Below, one piece after another: positions 28,484 through 35,614 of a DNA stretch of 64,000 nt. The notes beneath the pieces were generated by a model that was not told the origin of the DNA, searched no databases, and saw nothing but the letters and a program-made list of their open reading frames with translations. Source of the DNA: Streptomyces minutiscleroticus. Its GTDB lineage: Bacteria; Actinomycetota; Actinomycetes; Streptomycetales; Streptomycetaceae. The stretch's first letter is position 1; each line of letters starts with the position of its first letter. The position numbers and the translations under genes were made by a program. The stretch covers positions 1 to 64,000 of the forward strand of contig NZ_BMVU01000009.1 of the NCBI RefSeq assembly GCF_014650875.1, given 5' to 3'.

Positions 28484-28562
28484 ACCGACGCACGACGGAT
28501 GACGCACGACGGCTGGCACACGACGCACGACGCACGACGCATGCGCGCGTGCGTCGTGCGTC
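28484..28562. repeat. GACGCACGAC microsatellite with hairpin between convergent genes
   Basis: The ten-base unit GACGCACGAC or close variants occurs five times between 28488 and 28540. The last copies pair with a mirrored GTCGTGCGTC (28529-28541 with 28550-28562) to form a strong hairpin. It lies between azlD (+) and the toroid-fold gene (-), so the hairpin can act as a bidirectional terminator. Confidence 0.78.
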
Positions 28563-28574
28563 ATCCGGGACCGG

Positions 28575-29567
28575 TCAGTCACCGGGGGCCGGTCGGCCGA
28601 GGGGCCGCCCGTACGCCCGCAGGGTCCGCAGCGCCTCGACCGTGACGATCGGACGCACCTCCAGGACGACGCCCGGGGACCACTGTCCCCGGGAGCGATC
28701 CTCACGCGCCGGGGAGCGAGGGGGGAACGGCCAGCCGCCGTCTTCCTGCTGCCCGCCTTCCAGGAAGTCCAGCGCGCGGGAGACCTCCTCGTCGGTGAAC
28801 CACGCGCGCGCGAGCGACCGCGGAGTGCGCGCGTAGTGGTACGGCAGGCGGAGCCCGTCCTGTGCCGTGCCGTACGCCCCGAGGGGGTGTTGCGGCCCCT
28901 CCGGCACCCGCGCCACGAGCCGCTGCGCGCGCACCAGGCGGCCGAGCCGGCCTGCGGCCGCCTCCGCGCGCCGGCGGTCGGGCACGGCGTCCAGGAAGGC
29001 GACGGCCGCCTCGGCCTCGTCCGGACGGGGCCTCTCCAGGGACTCGACCGCCTGCCAGCAGAAGTCGGTGGCACGGAACAGCCAGGCGTGCCACACCTCG
29101 TTGCGGTGGAGAAGGCCCACCGCGGGCTCGGTGGCGAGCAGCCCGCCGGACTGCTCGCCGACGGCGGGCGCGGCCCTCCCCGCGCCGTGCGGCCGGTCGC
29201 CCGGACCGGCCGCCGGCAGGGCGCCGTCGGACGTCGAGACGGACGCCAGGTACCGGCACAGGCGCTCCGCCCGCTGCCCGCCGCACAGGCCGATCGAGTC
29301 GAGGACGCGCAGCGCGTGCCCGGCGTGGGGCGGTCTGCTGGCCGGGCCGCGCAGACCGGGGTCGAGCCCGTGCCCGTACCCGCCGCCCTCGTTGCGGTAG
29401 GCGGCGAGCGCGGTGTCGACGGTCTCGGCGCCGCCACCGAGGAAGTGGTGCGCGAAGCGGCGCTGCTCCAGCACGCGGGCGGTGAGCCGGACGAACCGCT
29501 CGGCACGGCTCAGCGCGGAGCCGGCCCGGGGCTGCGGGGGGAGCGGGGAGCCTCCTGTTTCGGCCAT
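28575..29567 (-). CDS. Terpenoid-cyclase-like alpha/alpha-toroid protein, unknown function
   Basis: The 330-residue protein shows the helix-repeat pattern of prenyltransferase/squalene-cyclase toroids: YRNEGGGYGHGLDPGLRGP, ALRVLDSIG, and a QW-like motif QQEDGGWPF near residue 280. No DXDD or DXDDTA acid motif of an active cyclase is visible, so a catalytic role cannot be claimed. There is no signal peptide or membrane span. It is conserved between azlD and DUF3046-recA in Streptomyces as I recall. The start codon is ATG 29567, with only a weak ribosome site. Confidence 0.72.
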   Translation of the reverse strand: MAETGGSPLPPQPRAGSALSRAERFVRLTARVLEQRRFAHHFLGGGAETVDTALAAYRNEGGGYGHGLDPGLRGPASRPPHAGHALRVLDSIGLCGGQRAERLCRYLASVSTSDGALPAAGPGDRPHGAGRAAPAVGEQSGGLLATEPAVGLLHRNEVWHAWLFRATDFCWQAVESLERPRPDEAEAAVAFLDAVPDRRRAEAAAGRLGRLVRAQRLVARVPEGPQHPLGAYGTAQDGLRLPYHYARTPRSLARAWFTDEEVSRALDFLEGGQQEDGGWPFPPRSPAREDRSRGQWSPGVVLEVRPIVTVEALRTLRAYGRPLGRPAPGD

Positions 29568-29645
29568 GCGTCAGACCGTAGGGCGGGAGACGCCCCGGCA
29601 GGCGGCCCGGCGGATCTCCACCCTCGGGAGCGGGATACTGGAGGC

Positions 29646-29840
29646 ATGCGGTTGACGGTCTTCTGGCAGCGGATGGCGGATCACTTCGGTCCGGGGTACG
29701 CCGACACCTTCGCGCGCGACCACGTGATGTCGGGACTCGGCGGACGTACGGTCCTCCAGGCGCTCGACGCGGGCTGGGACGCGAAGGACGTCTGGCGCGT
29801 GGTGTGCACGACCATGGACGTCCCCCAGGAGAAACGCTGA
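29646..29840 (+). CDS. DUF3046 family protein
   Basis: A 64-residue protein beginning MRLTVFWQRMADHFGPGYA, with the family GLGGRTVLQALDAGWDAKDVWRVVC core. DUF3046 proteins are found in actinobacteria just upstream of recA, as here. The function is not known. Short length matches the family. The 5' spacing to the divergent toroid gene is only 78 bases. Confidence 0.9.
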   Translation: MRLTVFWQRMADHFGPGYADTFARDHVMSGLGGRTVLQALDAGWDAKDVWRVVCTTMDVPQEKR

Positions 29841-29900
29841 CGACGGCCCGGAACAGGGGTGTGGTGACCGGACACCCTTGAAGTGGGCCAGACTTGGACC

Positions 29901-31169
29901 GTGGCATCGACAGACGAGACCGCGCAGGTCGGGCAGCACGCGTCCCCCTTCGGCAGCGCACCGCCGCCGCAGCCGCCCCCGGCCGGTGACGCGGCGCGCG
30001 GCGCGCGCATGCCGCGCTGGCTGCCGCGGGCCATGGTGCTCGCGCTCACCCTCATCGCCTGCTTCCAGCTGGGCAGTTGGGCCTTCCACCAGCTGACCGG
30101 GCTGCTGATCAACATTCTGATCGCGTTCTTCCTGGCGCTCGCCGTCGAGCCCGCGGTGAGCTGGATGGCCGCCCACGGGGTGCGCCGCGGCGTGGCCACC
30201 GCCCTGGTCTTCCTCGCCGTGGTGATCGCGAGCACGGGATTCGTCGTCCTGATGAGCTCGATGCTCGCGGGACAGATCGTCAACATGGTCGAGGAGTTCC
30301 CGGAGTACCTCGACTCGGTGATCAACTGGATCAACGCGACGTTCCGCACGGAGCTCAGCCGCGTCGACATCCAGGACAGCCTGATCCACTCCGACTGGCT
30401 GCAGAAGTACGTGCAGAACAGCGCGAGCGGTGTGCTGGACGTGTCCGCGCAGGTGCTCGGCGGCCTCTTCCGGCTGCTCACGATCCTGCTGTTCTCGTTC
30501 TACTTCGCCGCCGACGGGCCCCGGCTGCGGCGCGCGCTGTGCTCGGTGCTGCCGCCCGCCCGCCAGGCGGAGGTGCTGCGCGCGTGGGAGATCGCCGTCG
30601 ACAAGACCGGCGGCTACCTGTACTCGCGCGGTCTGATGGCGCTGATCTCGGGCATCGCCCACTACGTCCTGCTGCAGGCACTCGAGGTGCCCTACGCGCC
30701 CGTGCTGGCCGTGTGGGTGGGACTGGTCTCCCAGTTCATCCCCACCATCGGCACGTACCTCGCCGGCGCCCTGCCGATGCTGATCGGCTTCACGGTCGAC
30801 CCCTGGTACGCGCTGTGGGTGCTGATCTTCGTCGTGATCTACCAGCAGTTCGAGAACTACATGCTGCAGCCCAAGCTGACCGCCAAGAGCGTGGACATCC
30901 ATCCGGCGGTCGCCTTCGGGTCGGTCATCGCGGGCACCGCCCTGCTCGGCGCGGTCGGCGCGCTGATCGCCATCCCCGCGGTCGCCACCCTGCAGGCGTT
31001 CCTGGGGGCGTACGTGAAGCGGTACGACGTCACGGACGACCCCCGGGTGCACGGACGCCGGCAGCGCGGTTCGGGCGCGGCGCTCAAGCGCGTCCGGCAG
31101 GCCCTGAACGGGCCGCGGGGCAGGGTGACGCAGCCGGACGAGGAGGCGCAGGGCCCCGCCGCCCGGTAG
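29901..31169 (+). CDS. AI-2E family transporter (PerM/TqsA type)
   Basis: The 422-residue membrane protein has about eight spans. The family features are a hydrophobic pair near residues 45-105, a long extracytoplasmic segment with helix content, and the late motifs VGLVSQFIPTIGTYLAG and AVAFGSVIAGTALLGAVGALIAIP. Such proteins export small molecules or act in Na+/H+ exchange; autoinducer-2 export is known only for TqsA, so no substrate is claimed. GTG 29901 is taken; GTG 29883 in frame is equally possible, as neither has a strong ribosome site. It precedes recA by 539 bases, with which it is syntenic across Streptomyces. Confidence 0.85.
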   Translation: MASTDETAQVGQHASPFGSAPPPQPPPAGDAARGARMPRWLPRAMVLALTLIACFQLGSWAFHQLTGLLINILIAFFLALAVEPAVSWMAAHGVRRGVATALVFLAVVIASTGFVVLMSSMLAGQIVNMVEEFPEYLDSVINWINATFRTELSRVDIQDSLIHSDWLQKYVQNSASGVLDVSAQVLGGLFRLLTILLFSFYFAADGPRLRRALCSVLPPARQAEVLRAWEIAVDKTGGYLYSRGLMALISGIAHYVLLQALEVPYAPVLAVWVGLVSQFIPTIGTYLAGALPMLIGFTVDPWYALWVLIFVVIYQQFENYMLQPKLTAKSVDIHPAVAFGSVIAGTALLGAVGALIAIPAVATLQAFLGAYVKRYDVTDDPRVHGRRQRGSGAALKRVRQALNGPRGRVTQPDEEAQGPAAR

Positions 31170-31500
31170 GGCTCGCCGGGGCGAAGGGGACCCGCCGGGC
31201 CGACGGCCTGCCGGGCGGACCGCACCCGGCCGGTTCGGCCGCGGCTCGGCCGCCATCTGCCGACCGCCATCCGGCCGTCACCTGTCGATCACCGCGGACC
31301 GCGGCTCGGCCGCCACCGGTAGATCACGCCGACCACGGCTCGGCCGGCTCCCGCCGGCCGCTGCCGCCCGGCTCGATCACCTCCCGCCGACCGCTGCCGG
31401 ACGGCTCCCGCCGACACCGCTCGCGGTGGCTCCCGGTCCGTCACGGCTCTCCATGGTCAAGGCCGGGCCGGGGGCCGGCGAACCCCCGCCGGAGACCGCG
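31170..31500. other. Intergenic low-complexity repeat region upstream of recA
   Basis: No gene is supported. Between about 31240 and 31440 a degenerate unit containing GATCACC, CCGACC and CTCGGCCG recurs at least three times with period near 60 bases. This looks like a decayed minisatellite. The recA promoter begins only after 31500. Confidence 0.6.
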
Positions 31501-31508
31501 TGGCGCGC

Positions 31509-31538
31509 TTGACACAAAAATCGAACATCTATTCTTAT
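31509..31538 (+). promoter_or_regulatory. recA promoter
   Basis: TTGACA (31509-31514) and TCTTAT (31533-31538) are spaced by 18 bases. I recall a similar promoter described for Streptomyces recA genes. The SOS box (31521-31536) lies across the spacer and into the -10 element, so bound LexA would block polymerase. The A/T-rich stretch stands out from the local GC content. Confidence 0.85.
31521..31536 (+). promoter_or_regulatory. LexA (SOS) box of recA
   Basis: TCGAACATCTATTCTT matches the Gram-positive SOS box pattern CGAAC-N4-GTTC with the right half relaxed to ATTC. Its location inside the recA promoter and the presence of lexA in the same window support the assignment. Confidence 0.85.
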
Positions 31539-31708
31539 AAAGGCTCCGGCGGGACGTTGCCCGAGTGATTCATGGGATTTTGTCCTGTTTCAGAGAGGGC
31601 GATGTCCGAGTTATCCACAGGCCGGACGGGCGTCGGGGCGCATTGTCAGTGGCAGGCGTTAGCGTCTTTGACGTGAAGCGATCGACTCAAGCAAACCGGG
31701 TGGAACCC

Positions 31709-32833
31709 ATGGCAGGAACCGACCGCGAGAAGGCGCTCGACGCCGCGCTCGCACAGATTGAACGGCAGTTCGGCAAGGGCGCGGTGATGCGCCTGGGCGA
31801 GCGGCCGAACGAGCCCATCGAGGTCATCCCCACCGGATCGACCGCGCTGGACGTCGCCCTCGGCGTCGGCGGTCTGCCGCGCGGCCGCGTGGTGGAGGTG
31901 TACGGCCCGGAGTCCTCCGGTAAGACGACCCTGACCCTGCACGCCGTGGCCAACGCGCAGAAGGCCGGCGGCCAGGTGGCCTTCGTGGACGCCGAGCACG
32001 CCCTCGACCCCGAGTACGCGAAGAAGCTGGGCGTCGACATCGACAACCTGATCCTCTCCCAGCCGGACAACGGCGAGCAGGCGCTGGAGATCACGGACAT
32101 GCTGGTCCGCTCCGGTGCGCTCGACCTGATCGTCATCGACTCCGTGGCCGCCCTGGTGCCGCGCGCGGAGATCGAGGGCGAGATGGGCGACTCGCACGTG
32201 GGTCTCCAGGCCCGCCTGATGAGCCAGGCGCTCCGGAAGATCACCAGCGCGCTCAACCAGTCGAAGACCACCGCGATCTTCATCAACCAGCTGCGCGAGA
32301 AGATCGGTGTGATGTTCGGCTCCCCGGAGACCACGACCGGTGGCCGGGCGCTGAAGTTCTACGCCTCGGTGCGTATCGACATCCGCCGCATCGAGACCCT
32401 CAAGGACGGCACGGAGGCGGTCGGCAACCGCACCCGCTGCAAGGTCGTGAAGAACAAGGTCGCGCCGCCCTTCAAGCAGGCCGAGTTCGACATCCTCTAC
32501 GGCCAGGGCATCAGCCGCGAGGGCGGTCTGATCGACATGGGCGTGGAGCACGGCTTCGTCCGCAAGGCCGGCGCCTGGTACACGTACGAGGGCGACCAGC
32601 TCGGCCAGGGCAAGGAGAACGCCCGCAACTTCCTGAAGGACAACCCCGACCTCGCCAACGAGATCGAGAAGAAGATCAAGGAGAAGCTGGGCGTCGGCGT
32701 GAAGCCGGAGGAGCCGGCCGGCGAGCCGGGCGAGGACGCGGCGGTGCCCGCTGCCCCGGCCGAGCCCGCGAAGGCGGTGCCCGCTCCGGCCGCGAAGGCG
32801 GCCAAGGCCAAGGCCACGGCGGCCAAGAGCTAG
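31709..32833 (+). CDS. recA: Recombinase RecA
   Basis: The 374-residue protein is a full RecA: Walker [10 protein letters not shown] (residues 66-74), [12 protein letters not shown]alker B, the L2 loop with [22 protein letters not shown], and a C-terminal Ala/Lys-rich tail typical of Streptomyces. It drives homologous recombination and triggers LexA self-cleavage. ATG 31709 is taken because [14 protein letters not shown] is the family start; longer upstream readings cross the promoter. It is preceded by a 170-base leader after the promoter and followed after three bases by recX. Confidence 0.98.
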   Translation: MAGTDREKALDAALAQIERQFGKGAVMRLGERPNEPIEVIPTGSTALDVALGVGGLPRGRVVEVYGPESSGKTTLTLHAVANAQKAGGQVAFVDAEHALDPEYAKKLGVDIDNLILSQPDNGEQALEITDMLVRSGALDLIVIDSVAALVPRAEIEGEMGDSHVGLQARLMSQALRKITSALNQSKTTAIFINQLREKIGVMFGSPETTTGGRALKFYASVRIDIRRIETLKDGTEAVGNRTRCKVVKNKVAPPFKQAEFDILYGQGISREGGLIDMGVEHGFVRKAGAWYTYEGDQLGQGKENARNFLKDNPDLANEIEKKIKEKLGVGVKPEEPAGEPGEDAAVPAAPAEPAKAVPAPAAKAAKAKATAAKS

Positions 32834-32836
32834 TCC

Positions 32837-33772
32837 GTGACACGGCGGACCGACTGGGCCGAGTACGACCACCCCGCCGCCCCATGGGGGCAGGGGCGCG
32901 GGGGAGACGGCGCTCGGACCGTAGACGGTGAGAGACCGTACGGCGAAGATCCGTACGGCGACGGACCGTACGGGGGCGGATCGTACGGTGACGATGACGG
33001 AACACACGGCGGTGAGCCGTACGACGACGGGACGTACGGCGACGGAGCCGCCGACGGCGGCGGTCTGTCGGACGACAGACCGCCCCGGGGCGACGGGCTC
33101 CGCCGGAGCGGCGGGCGGTCCGGCGCCGGGCGGCGCGGCAGCGGTGGCCGGGGGGACGGCGCACGCGGCCGGGGCCGCCGCCGGAGCGGACCCGGTTCCG
33201 GCGAGTCCTCCGGCGCGCCGGAGGACGGGGACCTCCCCTCCTCGCCGAGGGGCGCGAAGGAGGAGCCTTCGACGGACCCGGCCGAGCGCGCGCGGGCGAT
33301 CTGTCTGCGCCTGCTCACCGGGACCCCGCGCACCCGCAAGCAGTTGGCGGACGCGTTGCGCAAGCGCGAGATCCCGGACGACGTGGCGGACGAGGTGCTG
33401 TCCCGTTTCGAAGAGGTCGGGCTGATCAACGATGGCGCGTTCGCGGACGCCTGGGTGGAGTCCCGGCACCACGGACGGGGCCTGGCCCGGCGGGCGCTCG
33501 CGCGGGAGCTGCGGACGAAGGGCGTGGACTCGGCGCTGATCGACGAGGCCGTCGGACAGCTCGACTCCGAGCAGGAGGAGGAGACCGCGCGCGAGCTCGT
33601 CGCCCGCAAGCTGCGCTCCACCCGCGGTCTCGACCGCGACAAGCGGATACGGCGCCTCGCCGGCATGCTCGCCCGCAAGGGCTACTCCGAGGGCATGGCC
33701 CTCCGGGTGGTCCGGCAGGCACTGGAGGAAGAGGGCGAGGACACCGACTTCCTGCCGGGGGAGGACTACTGA
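32837..33772 (+). CDS. recX: Regulatory protein RecX with long glycine/tyrosine-rich N-terminus
   Basis: The last 165 residues (about 145-311) are a normal RecX with three-helix repeats (AICLRLLTGTPRTRKQLADAL; FEEVGLINDGAFADAWVESR; RGLARRALARELRTKGV). RecX binds and restrains RecA filaments. The first 145 residues are an unusual extension rich in Gly, Tyr, Asp and Arg, with repeats of PYGDGPYGGG type. RecX is usually 150-190 residues, so this one is about twice as long. The GTG start at 32837 follows the recA stop by three bases, implying translational coupling. An internal start nearer residue 140 cannot be excluded by sequence alone. Confidence 0.93.
   Translation: MTRRTDWAEYDHPAAPWGQGRGGDGARTVDGERPYGEDPYGDGPYGGGSYGDDDGTHGGEPYDDGTYGDGAADGGGLSDDRPPRGDGLRRSGGRSGAGRRGSGGRGDGARGRGRRRSGPGSGESSGAPEDGDLPSSPRGAKEEPSTDPAERARAICLRLLTGTPRTRKQLADALRKREIPDDVADEVLSRFEEVGLINDGAFADAWVESRHHGRGLARRALARELRTKGVDSALIDEAVGQLDSEQEEETARELVARKLRSTRGLDRDKRIRRLAGMLARKGYSEGMALRVVRQALEEEGEDTDFLPGEDY
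32925..33050 (+). repeat. Tandem repeat in the recX extension
   Basis: Units ending in CCGTACGG or TCGTACGG (for example near 32935, 32950, 32965 and 32980) recur every 15-18 bases and encode Tyr-Gly steps. Frame is preserved in the copies seen. Confidence 0.75.
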
Positions 33773-34097
33773 CCGGGTAAGGACTACGGGGAGTCGTCGG
33801 CGGACGGTGACGTGACGGCGCGGCGACGCGCTCGCCACCACGGAGACGCGCCGCGATGCCGCGGCGGTGTACGACACGACGGCCTGCCGTGACAGCGGGG
33901 CGACGCGCCTTCGGCACGGCGGCGGGGCGATGCGCCACCACCGCCACGGCGGCGTGGTGACGCGCGGCCGCGGCGGCACCGCATCCACCCGGTCACGTCG
34001 TTCGGTCACCCGGCCGGTGAGGCGCCACCTCGGCACCCCACCGTCACCGTCCCAGCGCAGCGCGGCGTACGCCGGACGCCCGCGCACACCGCACGGC
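33773..34097. repeat. Intergenic region with degenerate minisatellite after recX
   Basis: No gene is supported in these 325 bases. From about 33815 to 33975 a unit related to GGCGACGCGCC followed by CACGGCGGC recurs about five times with variable spacing. The region lies between convergent genes (recX and the rhodanese). Confidence 0.65.
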
Positions 34098-34637
34098 TCA
34101 GCGCGTCACCGGCAGTCCCGCCGCGCGCCACGCCTGGAAGCCGCCGACGAGATCGGTGGCCCGGCGCAGTCCCAGCTGGTGCAGGGAGGCCGCGGCGAGG
34201 CTGGAGGCGTACCCCTCGTTGCAGATCACGACGACGCGCAGGTCGTGGCCGGTGGCCTCGGGCACGCGGTGGCTGCCCTGCGGGTCGAGGCGCCACTCCA
34301 GTTCGTTGCGCTCGACGACGAGGGCGCCGGGGATCAGGCCGTCCCGCTCGCGCAGCGCCGCGTACCGGATGTCGACCAGGAGCGCCTCGCCGGCCTGCGC
34401 GGAGGCATGGGCGTCCGCCGCCTCGATGCGCGCGTAACCCGAGCGCACGCGCTCCAGCAGCTCGTCGATCCCCACGGGCGCCTCGGACCCCGCATGAGCT
34501 TCGATCCCCGCGGGTGCCTCGGATCCGATGGGAGCTTCGATCCCCGGGGACGCTCCGGGCCCCGCGGAGGCCGCGGTCCCTGCGGATGCTTCGGACGCCA
34601 CAGGCGCTCCGGACTCCCCAAACGCTTCGGGACTCAC
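34098..34637 (-). CDS. Rhodanese-like sulfurtransferase
   Basis: The 179-residue protein carries one rhodanese domain (about residues 60-178): LLVDIRYAALRERDGLIPGALVV followed by VVICNEGYASSLAA, whose cysteine is the expected persulfide carrier. The first 55 residues are a Ser/Ala/Gly/Glu-rich repeat with no predicted fold. It starts with GTG overlapping the cysteine dioxygenase stop (GTGA), so the two are one translation unit. The pairing suggests handling of sulfur released from cysteine. The start in the repeat is uncertain. Confidence 0.85.
   Translation of the reverse strand: MSPEAFGESGAPVASEASAGTAASAGPGASPGIEAPIGSEAPAGIEAHAGSEAPVGIDELLERVRSGYARIEAADAHASAQAGEALLVDIRYAALRERDGLIPGALVVERNELEWRLDPQGSHRVPEATGHDLRVVVICNEGYASSLAAASLHQLGLRRATDLVGGFQAWRAAGLPVTR
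34490..34625 (-). repeat. Tandem repeat in the rhodanese N-terminus
   Basis: Short units of 24-30 bases (related to GGTGCCTCGGATCC and GGAGCTTCGATCCC) encode the Ser-Glu-Ala-Pro repeats of the rhodanese leader. The copies keep the reading frame. Confidence 0.65.
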
Positions 34638-35215
34638 TGCCAGTCCTCCGGTCCCTCGACCTGCTCCAGGCGCAGGACCTGGCCCGTACGGCTGTAGCGG
34701 CGGATCCGCGGCAGGGGCGGGTAGTAGGCGTGCACGGAGACCGCGTGCTCCGTGGTGGACTCGTTGAGGACCTCGTGCACGTGATGGCGGCCGAAGGCGC
34801 GGCCCCTGCCGGCGGGCAGGCTCCGCTCCCGGTCCACGTCCTCGGTCAGTTCGAGGGTCCGCCAGCCGTCCGTGGGCAGCCGGGCGGCGAGGGAGTTCTC
34901 CTTCAGCTCACCCGAGGCGGTGAGGAAGGCGCCGACCGAGTCGGCGTGGTCGTGCCAGCCGGTTCCGGTGCCGGGCGGCCAGCCGATGAGCCAGGCCTCG
35001 CTGCCGCCGGGACCCTCCAGCCGCACCCAGGTACGGCCCTCGGGGTCGAGCGGGAGGGAGGCGATCAGATCGGCGTCGGCGGCGGTCCGCCGGACGAAGT
35101 CGAGCAGGTCGGCCTGCGTGGGCGCCTGGGCGGGAACGGCCGCGGCGGCCGGGGAGGCCGCGGCCGGGGGCCCGGCGGGAGCGGAGGGCGCGGGAACAGC
35201 GGGGGAGACAGACAT
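34634..35215 (-). CDS. Cysteine dioxygenase family protein
   Basis: This 193-residue cupin converts cysteine to cysteine sulfinate using non-haem iron. The three metal ligands are visible as GWHDH (H88, H90) and HHVHEV (H147), and VHAYYPPL near residue 161 resembles the family SPP segment with its conserved tyrosine. The N-terminal 35 residues are Ala/Pro-rich. ATG 35215 has AGGA upstream. A short cysteine-containing leader peptide gene lies 68 bases upstream, suggesting cysteine-dependent control. It is coupled to the rhodanese gene. Related thiol dioxygenases (3-mercaptopropionate) cannot be fully excluded. Confidence 0.88.
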   Translation of the reverse strand: MSVSPAVPAPSAPAGPPAAASPAAAAVPAQAPTQADLLDFVRRTAADADLIASLPLDPEGRTWVRLEGPGGSEAWLIGWPPGTGTGWHDHADSVGAFLTASGELKENSLAARLPTDGWRTLELTEDVDRERSLPAGRGRAFGRHHVHEVLNESTTEHAVSVHAYYPPLPRIRRYSRTGQVLRLEQVEGPEDWQ

Positions 35216-35283
35216 GGGTACCGTCCTGAGGGTTCGCGTGGGCGCGCGGCAGCACGGAGCGGCGCGCGGAGGGGGATGCGAAT

Positions 35284-35331
35284 TCAGCAGGACGGACGAC
35301 ACACGCAGCCCGCATAACGGACGAGGTCCAT
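35284..35331 (-). CDS. Cysteine-containing leader peptide upstream of cysteine dioxygenase
   Basis: A 15-residue frame reading MDLVRYAGCVCRPSC starts at ATG 35331 with GGAGGG five bases upstream and ends 68 bases before the cysteine dioxygenase start. Three of the last seven codons are cysteine, and the stop directly follows the last one. Short Cys- and Arg-containing peptides of this kind (annotated as putative leader peptides) precede sulfur genes in Streptomyces. Ribosome stalling at Cys codons when cysteine is scarce could change a downstream structure; two copies of GGCGCGCGG (35241-35249 and 35261-35269), whose GCGCGC cores can pair, lie between the peptide and the gene. Translation is inferred, not shown. 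Confidence 0.7.
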   Translation of the reverse strand: MDLVRYAGCVCRPSC

Positions 35332-35614
35332 GTGGACCCTCCGCCACAGGCGCGCATAGGTGTCGGTCACGTTCCGGAGTACACCATGGAGGTCCGGGCG
35401 GGTCAACTCGCCATGACCGTTCCGGACGGCGTGCCCCTGCGAGCCCCGAGGCACCTGCCACGACCGGGGCGGACGGGAGCCGCGACAGGTGCGGCGCGGG
35501 GCGCGGGGGACGCCCGCCGGTCCTCGCGCGGCCCGCTCCCGGCCCCCGTCCTCAGCCGGTCCGCCCCTGGCCCCCGGCGACATGTCACCGGACTCCTGCG
35601 CACTCCTCGACGTC
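35332..35614. promoter_or_regulatory. Region upstream of the leader peptide, after the monooxygenase gene
   Basis: These 283 bases hold no supported gene. Both neighbouring genes run on the minus strand, so this segment contains the promoter of the leader-cysteine dioxygenase-rhodanese unit and the 3' flank of the FAD monooxygenase. An in-frame upstream GTG (35370) could extend the leader by 13 residues but has a poor ribosome site. No promoter boxes are called. Confidence 0.45.
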
